A DNA stretch of 59,803 nt from Scleroderma bovista (taxonomy: Eukaryota; Basidiomycota; Agaricomycetes; Boletales; Sclerodermataceae): assembly GCA_037178675.1 (NCBI GenBank), contig JAYMGJ010000393.1, positions 1-59,803 on the forward strand, given 5' to 3'. Within the stretch, counting starts at the first letter, position 1; every line of letters starts with the position of its first letter. Made by a program: the position numbers and the translations under genes. Below the pieces are notes generated by a model. It had not been told where the DNA came from. It made no database searches and worked only from the letters and a program-made list of their open reading frames with translations. This document shows positions 47,127-58,514 of the stretch, piece by piece.

Positions 47127-48665
47127 TGAGTGAGGATAAATCGGGCATCCTCGCTCTCGAATCTTCTTTGGACACAGCTGTACGTATTCTGGACTATAGA
47201 CTTTCTCGTGCTACTACTCCTGCAGTGCAGGAAATATTTAAATACCGCATTGCCTTGCTATGTACAAAAATAGCAAAAACCTACAAAAAAGTGTCTTCTG
47301 TAGTTTCTCCTGTTTCGGTCTCCCCTTTGCGCTTTTCCGTTTTGTCAGTTGATAGTATGGACTGTGATTTGGACTGTACTGTACCTTCTAAGGGGGTCCC
47401 TGCAAAGGGCTCGGCACCGGAAGTAAAATCGAGCGTGCTTAATTGCCTATTGAATAAAAATATTTCTTCTCCTTCTTTGGCATCTAAGGAACTGGAAAGT
47501 CCCGCCGGCAACTTAGAAGTTTCTATGGACTTACGAAGGTCCTTCACAATGGAACATGAAGTGATGGTACCAGTCTGCATCCGCGGACCACTTAATACTA
47601 TAAAGGTAGACACTCTGCTAGACAGTGGCACTACTGGTTGTTTTGTTGACAAGAGCTGGGCTCTTGATCGGTGGCTTCAGTTATCTAAGTTGGTAAAACC
47701 CGTTCCTGTGCTTAACATAGATGGCACTAGGAATCAGGAGGGTGATATCACGCATTATGTATTGTTGACAGTCGGTATTGGGAAACACGCTGAAAAGCTG
47801 TGGTGTGCCATCACGTGCCTTGGAAAAGTCCCGCTTATCCTTGGCCACACCTGGCTTCAGAAGCACAATCTCGATATAGATTGGGTCACCGGCAAAGTTA
47901 ATTTAACTAGGTGTCCTCCAGAGTGCAAGTCACTCTTAGAGACACGCTTTGCTAAATTATTACGAGAAAACGAATCTCAGGAAACTTGGGTACAAGCTTT
48001 GAAAGCTCATGAATCAAAGGTCACTATTGATGAGTTGACCCTAGAGGAAGCTCAGAAGCAGGTTCCTAAAGAGTACTGGGAGTTCTTAGACGTGTTTAGT
48101 AAAAAGTCGTCGGAGCGCATGCCGCTAAGAAAACCTTGGGATCATGGAATTGATCTAAAAGAAGACTTCCTGCCCAAAAAGGGAAGACTAATTCCGCTCT
48201 CTGTTGATGAACAAAAAGAAGTTGAATCATTCCTTGATGATCAGCTCGCTAAAGGATACATTCAGCCTTCTATTAGTCAGCAGATGTCACCGGTCTTCTT
48301 TATCCCGAAAAAGGACAGCAAAAAGCGCATGGTACAGGATTACCGCTATGTAAACGATTGGACGATTAAAAATAACTATCCGCTGCCACTTATCTCTCAG
48401 CTTGTTGACAAGCTTAAGGGTTGTAAACTCTTCACAAAGATGGACCTTCGTTGGGGTTACAACAATGTGAGGATTCGTGAAGGTGATGAGTGGAAAGCTG
48501 CGTTTGTAACGCACAAGGGGGCTTTCGAGCCGTTAGTTATGTATTTCGGTCTCTGCAATTCACCCACAACATTCCAGAAAATGATGAATGAGATCTTCCA
48601 CGATATGTTGGATGTCTGCGTGGTATATATCGACGACCTTATGATATTTACGAATACGGACGATC
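47121..48665 (+). pseudogene. pol: Gypsy Pol, truncated in reverse transcriptase (A3)
   Basis: It holds protease (TLLDSGTTGCFVD) and reverse transcriptase up to the active site VVYIDDLMIFTNTDD. From 48666 the open frame runs on for 83 residues through the C1 LTR to 48913, which is not Pol. RNase H, integrase and chromodomain are missing. Confidence 0.92.
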
Positions 48666-50425
48666 TGTCAGAATCGTTTCCTCCGACGAACTCCGACGAG
48701 AGCGGAGATAAGTACGAAGGGTTGTTGACGACAGGCGGAGGAGATGCAGAAGTGTTTGAGGACTTGGCTTCAGCGTATGTGCTGCGCCCTTGCGATACCT
48801 GCGTCCTCGTATTTCGGAGGACTAAGGAATGGAGAGACGGAGGTCCGACGAAGGTCGGGTTTGCCAGAAGGCAGAGGGGACAGAGGAGAGTTCGCGGGAG
48901 GTATTCAAGCTGATATTCGAACTGAGGGACAATTCCCTCAGCGTGCGGAGTACTTATACTTTACATTGGGAATGTACAGTAACCAAGAAGCGGAGAGAAA
49001 CATAGCAGAGACGTAGGTAAGAGTCTGCGGATGACAAATGGATGAGCAACATACACGGAATGGAGGTCAGTGATAAGCGTAACGGATCAAAAGGTTAACG
49101 GATCACAGCTATTAGTAATTGTTATCTAATCTAAAACGGGAACAAAGGGAACAGGAACAGAAACGGAACAGAGGCATACAATAACCGGAGGCGTAGACGC
49201 AGAACTATATACTAAAAGGAGACGGAGCGTCAATTGTCGGAGCGGAGATGGATACGTAGCGTCGGAGGTGTGCGATTACGATCGGACTTTAGTTTACAAC
49301 AGACTAGAGGCCTTGCAGAGTCACGAGGCGTCACGCGGTCGTGACAGTATCCCCCCTTTAGGGCCTGAACCCTTGAGGGCCTTTGTGCATATGGACTTCG
49401 CAGGTTTGGCATTGTTCTGCTGAGATAAGCTTCTGATCGGAGTTCGGAAATTTACCGTGGGCACGTATAAGAGTGTGACGCATGTTGTCCGCATTGTTCA
49501 AACACCTTGTCCTTCTACCACAACATGGCTTTCCAACACACCACAACCATCCCCGCCGAGCAGCAGCAACAAGACTGGAAGGAAGCAGAAGACCACGAGC
49601 TGGTCACTGATTCGGAAGATGACGAAGCCAACGCGACAGTGAAGTTTCTGGAGCGTGAACGGAGGGACATAGTGAGGAAGGCAGTCGAAGCAGAACAGCG
49701 TCGGAAGGTCAAGGAGGCACGAGCGGAGGTGCAGAAGAGGAAGGAGGTGAGTAGCGAACGTACTGTTCGTTGTGTGATGCTGATGAAAATGCGCCATGAC
49801 AGGCACGCAGAGCCGAAGAGGCTCGCAAAGCAGAGGAAGCGAGAGTGGAGGCGACTTGCAAGGCGGAGGAAGAAGCGAAGGCGGAAGCAGCGCGCAAAGC
49901 GGAGGAAGAACAGAAGGCGGAGGAGGAGAGAGTGCACGAGAGACGCATTGAGGCGCTGCAGGAGGTGCATATAGAGCAACAGAGGCAGGAGTTCGAGGCG
50001 CGGAAGGCACGGGAGCAACAACGGAGATTGCAGGCGTGAGCGGAGGCCATCGCGGCCACTCAAGGTAGCGGTGGTGCAACGGCGGTGCCAGCAGTGGCAG
50101 CAGACAGGAGGCGTGCCCCATGTGCGTGGTGTCAAGACCACCTCAATAACCCAGCAGGGTGCGTGGCCCAGGCGAAGTCGAAAGCGACGGCGTGCGCACC
50201 ATGCCAGGGCGCACGCAAGTCCTGCTCTTGGAGCACAGCAGGGAAAGCGGCGGAGGCTTCCACGGTCGCAGGGAGTGGGACGGAGAACAGCGGAGCGGTG
50301 GCATCAAAACGGGTGGCGAGGAGACAACAGCGGAGTGAGGCGAACATGCCGCCAAAGGGGGCAAGCAAGCGCAAGAAGGCGCGGAACACGACGGAGGAGG
50401 ATGAGGCGGTCGAAGAGGAGGTATT
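48666..50425 (-). mobile_element. Gypsy family C remnant, copy C1 (3' LTR and accessory gene)
   Basis: A 680-bp LTR in minus orientation (48666-49345, TGTCACGACCGCG...TGACA) is preceded by a polypurine tract (about 49346-49356, AAAGGGGGGATAC on the minus strand) and the antisense accessory gene. It entered A3 pol at CGATC (48661-48665). Its gag-pol half is absent: at 50425 it is cut by the 5' LTR of C2, and it does not resume after 58514. Confidence 0.88.
49525..50425 (+). pseudogene. Antisense accessory gene, family C (C1), truncated
   Basis: Exon 1 (49525-49746; MAFQHTTTIPAEQQQQDW, acidic, then a charged helix) and a 56-bp intron (49747-49802, GTGAGT...GACAG) come first. Exon 2 is a coiled coil to TGA 50037-50039, where C2 has Arg. 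Beyond the stop the frame continues with CAWCQDHLNNPAGC, ten residues, CAPCQGARKSC: C-x2-C-x9-C-x10-C-x2-C-x6-C. It ends at 50425 against the C2 LTR. It is the same gene as 56356-57647. Confidence 0.85.
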
Positions 50426-51115
50426 TGTCACGACCGCGTGACGCCTCGTGACTCCGCAAGGCCTCTAGTCTGTTGTAAACTCAAGTCCGATCGTAATCGC
50501 ACACCTCCGACGCTATGTATCCACCTCCGCTCCGACTATTGACGCTCCGTCTCCTTTTGGTATATAGTTCCGCGCCTATGCCTCCGGTTATCGTATGCTT
50601 CCGTTCCGTCTCTGTTCCTGTTTCCTTTGTTCCCGTTTTAGATTAGATATGATTACTCATAGCTGTGATCCGTTAACCTTTTGATCCGTTGCGCTTATCA
50701 CTGATCTCCGTTCCGTGTATGTTACTCATCCGTTTGTCATCCGCAGACTCTTACCTACGTCTCCGCTGTGTTTCTCTCCGCTTCTCGGTTACTGTACATT
50801 CCCGATGTAAAGTATAAGTACTCCGCACGCTGAGGGGATTGTCCCTCAGTTCGAATATCAGCTTGAATACCTCCCGCGAACTCTCCTCTGCCCTCCTCTG
50901 TCTCCTCTGCCTTCTGGCAACTCCGACCTTCGTCGGACCTCCGTCTCTCTGTCCCTTAGTCCTCCGAAATACGAGGACGCAGGTATCGCAAGGGCGCAGC
51001 ACATACGCTGAAGCCAAGTCCTCAAACCCTTCCGCATCTCCTCCACCTGTCGTCGACAACCCTTCGCACTTAACTCCGCTTGCGTCGGAGTTCGTCGGAG
51101 GAAACGGTTCTGACA
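50426..51115 (+). mobile_element. 5' LTR of C2
   Basis: 690 bp, TGTCACGACCGCGTGACGCC...GGTTCTGACA. Differences from the 3' LTR include CCACCTCC/CCATCTCC, CCGTTGCG/CCGTTACG and GTTCGTCGG/GTTCGTTGG. The gag ATG follows after only 45 bp. Confidence 0.95.
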
Positions 51116-51160
51116 GTATATTCGAACTCACTCTTGCACACCTGCTAATTACTCTCAACC

Positions 51161-52522
51161 ATGACTAGTCGCTCAATCATAACTACCCGTGCTCAGTCTC
51201 GTGCGCTCGAAGAGCGCCAGGAGGCGCTCAATGCGCCCTCCACTTCCCGAAATGACTTGGCCGAAGAAGGAGAGTTCCTCTCCTTCTCCAATCGCAATAC
51301 TCCGCCTGGGGCTCCTGCCCCCGATCCCACTACTCCAACCCCCGCTCCGCGCCGCCCCAACGAGTCTGGAGTTTACTCCACGCATCGTTTCGACAACGCC
51401 TTGGATATCTACGGTGACAGCTACACTGGTGGCGATGGTGGTGGCGGCGGAGATAGCAACCCGCCTTCTCCCAACCCACCAGATGTCCCGCTACCAGACT
51501 CCCCTATCCCTTCCGCCTCAACTCCGACTCCGGACCCGCTGCTCCTATTCGCACAAGCGGTCCAGGCGCTGACCAAAGTCGCTACGGCATCTGCCGACCG
51601 CGACTCCTCTTCTGGTCGCACCAAAGTCCGCGAACCTGATACGTTCGACGGGACCGATCCGCGCAAACTCCGCGCTTTCCTTGTTCAGTGCGAACTGAAC
51701 TTTCAGGATCGCCCCAAGGCTTTCGCCTCCGACCGCGCTAGGGTCACCTTCGCGCAGTCGTACCTAAAGGGCATGGCCCTCGAATGGTTCGAACCGGACC
51801 TACTCAACTCCGCCAATCCCCGTGCCCGTCCGCTATGGATGGACAACTACGCCCAGTTCGTCTCCGAACTGAAGTCCAACTTCGGCCCGCACGATCCCGT
51901 CGGAGACGCCGAACATCAGTTGGACAACCTGTCCATGAAAGAAGGACAAAAGATCAACAAGTACGTGGTTGAGTTCAACCGCCTCGCTGGCCAAGTCCGC
52001 GGCTACGGCGATGGCGCCCTCCGCCACATTTTCTACAGCGGTCTCCCCGACCGCATCAAGGACGAAATCTCTCGCGTTGGCAAGCCCCGCACCCTTGATG
52101 GTTATCGCACTCTCGCGCAGACCATCGACGCCAGGTACTGGGAGCGCAAATCTGAAGTTGCGCGCCAAAGCAAGACCTCCACCTCCTCGTCGTCCAACTC
52201 CGCCTCCAAAGGCACCTCCTCCGCCTCGTCCGACTCCAAGGGTAAAACCAAGGAGAAGGACAACAAGAACAAGAGCTCCGACAAGTCGAAGAGCTCCTCC
52301 GGCGCCAAACCCGCCTCCTCCGAAACCCCTGCCCATCTTGGAAAGGATGGCAAGTTGACCGAGGAAGAGCGCCAGCGGCGCATCAAGGACAAGCTCTGCA
52401 TGTTCTGCGGACAGCCAGGCCACATGGCCAGGGACTGTCCAAAGTCCACCTCCAAGAGCTCTAAGGCCAAGGCCCGCGCTGCCAAGGCCGTGACTCCCGC
52501 TGCTGCGGAGTCAAAAAATTAG
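51161..52522 (+). CDS. gag: Gypsy Gag, family C (C2)
   Basis: 453 residues from MTSRSIITTRAQSRALEERQ. The N-terminus is Pro/Gly/Asp-rich. The capsid domain spans about 150-330 (DTFDGTDPRKLRAFLVQCELNF; YLKGMALEWFEPDLL; FYSGLPDRIKDEI). A Ser/Lys linker follows, then the CCHC knuckle CMFCGQPGHMARDC near residue 412. It is one uninterrupted frame, unlike family B. It ends at TAG 52520-52522 immediately after the slippery site. Confidence 0.95.
   Translation: MTSRSIITTRAQSRALEERQEALNAPSTSRNDLAEEGEFLSFSNRNTPPGAPAPDPTTPTPAPRRPNESGVYSTHRFDNALDIYGDSYTGGDGGGGGDSNPPSPNPPDVPLPDSPIPSASTPTPDPLLLFAQAVQALTKVATASADRDSSSGRTKVREPDTFDGTDPRKLRAFLVQCELNFQDRPKAFASDRARVTFAQSYLKGMALEWFEPDLLNSANPRARPLWMDNYAQFVSELKSNFGPHDPVGDAEHQLDNLSMKEGQKINKYVVEFNRLAGQVRGYGDGALRHIFYSGLPDRIKDEISRVGKPRTLDGYRTLAQTIDARYWERKSEVARQSKTSTSSSSNSASKGTSSASSDSKGKTKEKDNKNKSSDKSKSSSGAKPASSETPAHLGKDGKLTEEERQRRIKDKLCMFCGQPGHMARDCPKSTSKSSKAKARAAKAVTPAAAESKN
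52513..52519 (+). other. Predicted -1 frameshift site, gag/pol of C2
   Basis: A AAA AAT in the gag frame (TCA AAA AAT TAG). The protease frame is -1 and open through the site. Confidence 0.65.
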
Positions 52523-55500
52523 ACAGCAGCTCCCAGAACTCCGCACAAGCTGGGGGTTGCGTTGACTCCGACTGTGCACCTACGGAGTTACGCCTCAACA
52601 CATCCGCTCTCTCCGATCCCAACTCCCTTATGCCCTCCGTCACGATTACGTCCCCTGTCGCTACTCCTCCTGTTTCCACTCTCGTTGACTCTGGCTCTAG
52701 CCACTGTTTCATAGATAGCAAATTTGTTAATAAACACTCTCTCGAAACCTACGCAATCGCTCCGCTTGAACTCCGCCTCCTAGACGGTTCTACGAACACC
52801 TTCATTACTAAAGCCATCGAACTCGACATTCAGTTCTCCACAGGCGAAGTCAACTCCGAAACATTCTACGTAACTCCGCTGGATTCCTCCTGCGTGCTGG
52901 TCCTCGGACATAGCTGGCTCACCCACTACAATCCGTTGATTGACTGGGTTTTGGGCCACATCGAATTCCGTAAAGGCACACTGCGAATGCCCGCATCCCC
53001 GGTACCTCCTTCTGTCGAGTCCGCCTCTGCGACTGCCCCACGGCTCCGCCACCTGAGGACTCATCTCCGCCCTCTGACTCCGACTCGCCTCAGTTGACCG
53101 CTCCCTACGTTTCGCTGATAGGCGCTGCTGCATTCGCGCGCGCTTGCAAACTCACGGGATCTACCAACTTCACGCTGTACATCCGCCCAGAAGAAGCGAA
53201 GCTCCGCTCAGCCTCCGCTGCCACTCCTGTCGATTCTCCCAATCTCTCCGCTGTGCCAGAAGTCTACCATGACTTCGCTGACGTCTTCAGCAAGGCAAAA
53301 GCTACCACGCTCGCTCCGCATCGCGAGTATGATCTCCGAATCGATTTGGAGGAAGGCGCTAGTCCTCCACTGGGCACTGTGTACTCCCTTTCACAGACTG
53401 AATTAGGGGCGCTCCGCACATTCATCGACGAGCACCTCTCCTACGGCTTTATTCGACAGTCGACCTCCGCTCATGGAGCTCCTGTCCTGTTCGTACGCAA
53501 AAAGGATGGATCACTCCGCCTCTGCGTCGACTACAGAGGACTGAACAAAATATCAAAGAAAGACCGCTACCCACTCCCTCTCATCTCCGACCTCCTCGAT
53601 TCCCCCAGCAAGGCAAAGATCTACTCAAAGATCGATCTCCGCCACGCGTATCACTTGGTCCGCATCGCTGAAGGGGATGAATGGAAGACCGCGTTTCGCA
53701 CGCGGTATGGTTCCTTCGAGTGGAATGTCATGCCTTTCGGCTTGACCAATGCTCCCGCGGCTTTCCAGCGATTTGTTAACAGCATTCTCTCCGACATGCT
53801 TGATGTCTGTGTTGTCGTCTACCTAGACGACATCCTTATCTACTCCGAAGACATCGAATCGCATCAACAGCATGTCCGCGAAGTCCTCCGACGCCTCCGC
53901 AAGCATAATCTCTTTGCTAAGCCAGAGAAGTGCGAATTCCATACCACCTCCACCGAATACCTGGGCTTCTGCCTCTCCCCCGATGGCCTTTCCATGTCCG
54001 CCGACAAAGTCAAAGCCATCTCCGACTGGCCAGAACCCCGCAAGGTGAAGGACATCCAGTCCTTCCTCGGTTTTGCGAATTTCTACCGTCGTTTCATCTT
54101 CAACTACTCCGACATCGTCGTACCTCTCACGCGGCTTACCCGCAAAAACATTCCTTGGAATTTTGGTGAGGACTGTCGCTCCGCCTTTAACCTCCTGAAG
54201 AAGGCCTTCACCTCCGCTCCTATCCTTACCCACTGGGTCCCTGACGCTCCGCTGACTGTGGAGACCGATGCTTCGGACTACGCCATTGCTGGAATCCTTT
54301 CCATCACTGGCTCCGACGAGGTCCTCCGCCCTGTCGCATACTATTCGCGGACTCTGTCCGCCCCTGAGCTCAACTACGACACCCATGACAAGGAGCTTTT
54401 GGCCATCTTCGAGGCCTTCAAGCACTGGCGACACTACCTTGAGGGCTCCGCCACTCCGGTCGACGTGGTCACTGACCACAAGAATTTGGAGTATTTCTCC
54501 AGCTCCAAGGTCTTGACTCGGCGTCAAGCCCGCTGGTCGGAGTATCTCTCCCAGTTCAACCTCGCCATCCGCTTCCGCCCTGGACGCCTCGGAGCTAAAC
54601 CCGATGCCCTCACTCGACGCTGGGACGTCTACCCAAAAGAGGGGGATAGGGACTACGCTCGGGTCAACCCACACAACCTCCGACCCATGTTCACCCAAGA
54701 ACAACTCGCGTCCTCCCTTAGGGCAACCATTCTCCTCACTCCGGCAATCCGCGCTGCCATCCTCGTCGACGTGGAACAACTCCACAAAGACATCCTCGCA
54801 GCCCTCCCCTCTGATCCCGTCGCGCTCAGTCACAAGTCCGACTCATCCGATTCTCGGTGGTCAACGGACTCCGCTGGCTTGCTCCGCCTTGATGATAGGA
54901 TCTACGTGCCGGACACCAACGACCTCCGCCTCAGAGTCCTCCGCTACAAGCACGACCATCCGCTCTCCGGCCACTTCGGCCAGAACCGCACTTTGGAACT
55001 AGTCCGCCGGGAATATACCTGGCCAGGTGTCCGCACCTTCGTAAAAGACTACGTAAGTTCCTGCACATCCTGCGGACGTGCTAAGGTCCCTAGGCACAGA
55101 CCCTACGGCCTACTAAAACAACTCCCGATCCCCGCTCGCCCATGGCATTCCATATCCATGGACTTCATCGAGCAACTACCTTCTTCCGATGGATTCACCT
55201 CCATCCTAGTCGTCGTGGACCGCCTCTCGAAGCAAGGAATATTCATTCCGACCTACGACACCATCACTTCCCCTGAGCTTGCCAAGCTCTTCGTCGCGCA
55301 TGTGTTTTCCAAACACGGAGTACCCACCCATGTCACCTCCGACAGAGGTTCGGAGTTCGTCTCTCACTTCTTCCGATCACTCGGAAAAGCACTCGGAATG
55401 ACCTTACATTTCACCTCTGGCTATCACCCAGAAGGAGATGGTCAAACCGAGCGGACGAACCAAACACTCGAGCAGTACCTCCGAATCTACTGCAATTATC

Positions 55501-56240
55501 AACAAGACAACTGGGCCGAACTCCTCCCACTTGCGGAGTTCGCGTTTAATAACTCCCCTAGCGCAACCACTGGTGTCTCACCCTTCTTCGCTAATAAAGG
55601 CTACCACCCCGACATCGCAGTCAACTCCGACTTGGGCCTCAGTTCTTCCCGCGCTCAAGAATATACCTCCGACCTCAAAGAACTCCATGAGTTCCTCCGC
55701 TCTGAGATGGCCCTTGCGCAACAGCGCTACCAAGGCCCCGCAGATGCGAAAAGATCAACTCCGCCGGATTTCAAGATAGGTGATCAAGTCTATGTGAAAG
55801 CAAAGTATTTCAGGTCTACACGCCCATCCAAGAAGCTCTCCGACAAGAATTTCGGACCCTTCGAAATAATAGCCAAACCTGGATCGCTCTCCTTCACGCT
55901 CCGACTTCCCGACACCATGAAGTCCGTGCACCCAGTATTCCACGTGTCTCAACTCGAGACCTCCCACCAAAGCAGTATTCCCAATCGCGTCCAATCTCCG
56001 CCACCTCCGATCGAAGTCGACGGAGAAGTCGAATACGAAGTCGAAGAAATCTTAGACTCAAAGATCGACCGCAGAAGACGCCACTGCCAACTCCTTTACC
56101 TAGTCCGCTGGGCTGGCTACGCCGGTACAGATGAAGAAACATCGTGGCTCCTTGCCACTGAGCTCGACCATGCGTCGGAGCTCGTCGAAGATTTCCATCA
56201 CAAGTACCCAGGCAAACCTGGTCCGCACAAGTCCGCCTAA
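52520..56240 (+). CDS. pol: Gypsy Pol with chromodomain, family C (C2), one frameshift
   Basis: The protease part (CVDSDCAPTELRLN; TLVDSGSSHCFID near 52685) lies in one frame to 53097. The rest is in the next -1 frame, open from about 53032 to 56240. A missing C in the CCCC run at 53036-53039 explains the shift, because one more C gives continuous protein across a poorly conserved linker. Counting from 53094: reverse transcriptase YLDD at about 243-246; RNase H VETDASDY about 388; integrase zinc region HDHPLSGHFGQ ... SCTSCGRAK about 619-660. Catalytic MDFIEQL, SDRGSEF and DGQTERTN lie at about 687, 749 and 785; chromodomain about 980-1040 (YEVEEILDSK...LVRWAGYAGTDEETSWL). Everything else looks intact, so the shift may be recent or a sequencing error. 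Confidence 0.93.
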
Positions 56241-56355
56241 ATCATCCTGCCACATCCGAACTCACTCCGATATCTTACAAATCCGCAAAAATACTCCATT
56301 CAAATAACAAAAACGGTAGTACAAAAGTAAAAAAAATATATATGCAGTTAGTCCG

Positions 56356-57647
56356 TCAGTCATCCTCTCCCTCCGCGTCGGCCATACCATCTTCATCGTC
56401 CGCCTCCGCTCCTTTCTCGACCTCGGTCGCCTTCGCCGCCTCCAACTCCCTCCGCGTCGACCCTGTCGACGACCCTTGGACAAAGGGCGCCCGCACCAAC
56501 GTGCCAAGGCGCCACATGTCCTCCGCCCGCTGTTGCTCGATCTCCAATCGAGCCCTCTCCATCTCCACCCTCTCGTCCTCCCTCGCCGACCGCCTCCTTT
56601 CGAGCGCCAAGCGCTCTCGCTCGATCTCGAGCCTCTCGATCTCCCGCGCCTCGGAGGCTGCCAAGCGCTCCGACAGCTGCGCTAGCGACTGGGTAAGCAT
56701 ACCCAGCGCGTCGCGCTGCTCCTCCGCCATCGCCTTCGGGACCCCAAACATCTCCTCTTCGTCTTCCCCCTCCTCCGTCGTCGTACGGGTCTTCTTGCGC
56801 TTCTCTCCGCCCCTTGGCGACGTGTTCGTCGCGGTCCTCGACCTCCTCTTCGTCGCGCGCTTCTCCACCGGCTTCCCACTTCCCTCCGTCGCGCTCCCCG
56901 CTGGTGTCGACGCCTCCGCAGCCTTCCCTGCCGTGCTCCACGAGCACGATTTGCGTGCAGCCTGGCAGCGTGCACAGGCCGTCGCCTTCGAGCTCGCCTG
57001 AGCCACACACCCAATCGGGTTGTTGAGGTGTTCCCGGCACCTCACGCAGGCAGAACGCCTCACCGCTGTCGTCACTGTTGGCGCCGCCATCGTCCCCTCT
57101 CCGCTACCTTGTGTAGCCGCGATAGACTCCGCTCGCGCCTGTAACCGCCGCTGCTGCCCCAGCGCCTTCCGCGCCTCGAACTCCTGCCTCTGTCGCTCTA
57201 TATGCGCCTCTTGCAGCGCCTCGATCCGCTTCTCGCGCTCTCGCGCTTCCTCTGCTTTCCGTTCCTCCTCCGCTTTACGCGCTGCTTCCGCCTTCGCCTC
57301 TTCTTCCGCCTTGCGCTCCGCCTCTGCTCTCGCCTCCTCCGCTTTGCGAGCCTCTTCGGCCCTGCGTGCCTGCCATGTCGCCTTCGCGTCAGTACTACCT
57401 TGCGAACAGTGCGTTCGCCACGCACCTCCTTCCTCCTCTGCACTTCCGCTCGCGCCTCCTCTACCTTTCGTCGCTGCTCTGCTTCCGCCGCCTTCCTCGC
57501 TACTTCTCTCCGCTCGCGCTCCACGAACTTCGCCGTTGCGTCGGCCTCGTCGTCTTCAGAGTCGGTGACCAGCTCGTGGTCTTCCGCTTCCTTCCAGTCG
57601 CGTTGCTGGTTCTCGGCGGGGATGGGTGTGGTGTGTTGGGAAGCCAT
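56356..57647 (-). CDS. Antisense accessory gene, Zn-cluster coiled-coil protein, family C (C2)
   Basis: It converges on pol (115 bp apart) and ends before the 3' LTR. Exon 1 is 57426-57647 (74 codons; a start six codons earlier is possible). A 56-bp intron follows (57370-57425, GTGCGT...GGCAG). Exon 2 is 56356-57369 and is continuously open, giving 411 residues. Order: acidic N-terminus (ELVTDSEDDEAD), Glu/Ala/Lys/Arg coiled coil (about 50-165), cysteine cluster at 182, 185, 195, 206, 209 and 216 (CVRCREHLNNPIGC ... CARCQAARKSC). A Lys/Arg-rich stretch, a second long coiled coil (about 290-370) and an acidic tail complete it. The cluster resembles Zn(II)2Cys6 with a longer first loop. DNA or RNA binding and self-association are inferred. 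The function is unknown. It is conserved in C1 and, more distantly, in B1 and B2. Confidence 0.85.
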
Positions 57648-57810
57648 GTTGTGGTAGAAGGACAAGGTGTTTGAACAATGCGGACAACATGCGTCGCACT
57701 CTTATACGCGCCCACGGTAAATTCCGAACTCCGATCAAAAGCTTATCTCAGCAGAACAATGCCAAAATCGCGAAGTCCACACGCACAAAGGCCCTCAAGG
57801 GTTCAGGCCC

Positions 57811-57824
57811 TGAAGGGGGGATAC
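57811..57824 (+). other. Polypurine tract of C2
   Basis: TGAAGGGGGGATAC directly precedes the 3' LTR. The same tract in reverse lies beside the C1 LTR at 49346. Confidence 0.75.
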
Positions 57825-58514
57825 TGTCACGACCGCGTGACGCCTCGTGACTCCGCAAGGCCTCTAGTCTGTTGTAAACTCAAGTCCGATCGTAATCGCA
57901 CACCTCCGACGCTATGTATCCATCTCCGCTCCGACTATTGACGCTCCGTCTCCTTTTGGTATATAGTTCCGCGCCTATGCCTCCGGTTATCGTATGCTTC
58001 CGTTCCGTCTCTGTTCCTGTTTCCTTTGTTCCCGTTTTAGATTAGATATGATTACTCATAGCTGTGATCCGTTAACCTTTTGATCCGTTACGCTTATCAC
58101 TGATCTCCGTTCCGTGTATGTTACTCATCCGTTTGTCATCCGCAGACTCTTACCTACGTCTCCGCTGTGTTTCTCTCCGCTTCTCGGTTACTGTACATTC
58201 CCGATGTAAAGTATAAGTACTCCGCACGCTGAGGGGATTGTCCCTCAGTTCGAATATCAGCTTGAATACCTCCCGCGAACTCTCCTCTGCCCTCCTCTGT
58301 CTCCTCTGCCTTCTGGCAACTCCGACCTTCGTCGGACCTCCGTCTCTCTGTCCCTTAGTCCTCCGAAATACGAGGACGCAGGTATCGCAAGGGCGCAGCA
58401 CATACGCTGAAGCCAAGTCCTCAAACCCTTCCGCATCTCCTCCACCTGTCGTCGACAACCCTTCGCACTTAACTCCGCTTGCGTCGGAGTTCGTTGGAGG
58501 AAACGGTTCTGACA
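57825..58514 (+). mobile_element. 3' LTR of C2
   Basis: 690 bp, almost identical to 50426-51115, followed by GACAT. Confidence 0.95.

Larger units (their letters stand above)
44970..48665 (+). mobile_element. Gypsy family A, copy A3, 3' truncated
   Basis: A 5' LTR, leader, leader ORF, gag and the first half of pol are present. Element C1 cuts pol inside reverse transcriptase at 48665. No continuation of A3 or second LTR exists in the window. The left flank is ATATC (44965-44969). Confidence 0.92.
50426..58514 (+). mobile_element. Gypsy family C, copy C2, nearly intact
   Basis: The element is 8089 bp: two 690-bp LTRs with about three differences seen, gag, pol (one frameshift), an intact antisense accessory gene, a polypurine tract (57811-57824) and the 3' LTR. 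The flanks do not match (GTATT on the left, GACAT on the right), so a clean target duplication is absent. Confidence 0.94.

Noticed and set aside
49498..50141. Two long minus-strand frames over the C1 accessory gene
   Set aside because: Mirror images of the Glu/Arg-rich coding strand, rich in Leu/Ser/Pro, no domain.
50839..51168. 109-codon frame in the C LTR, repeated at 58238
   Set aside because: LTR sequence; the C-terminal part differs because it runs into different flanks.
53823..54833. 336-codon frame antisense to C2 reverse transcriptase
   Set aside because: Shadow frame caused by the codon bias of pol; no start context or domain.
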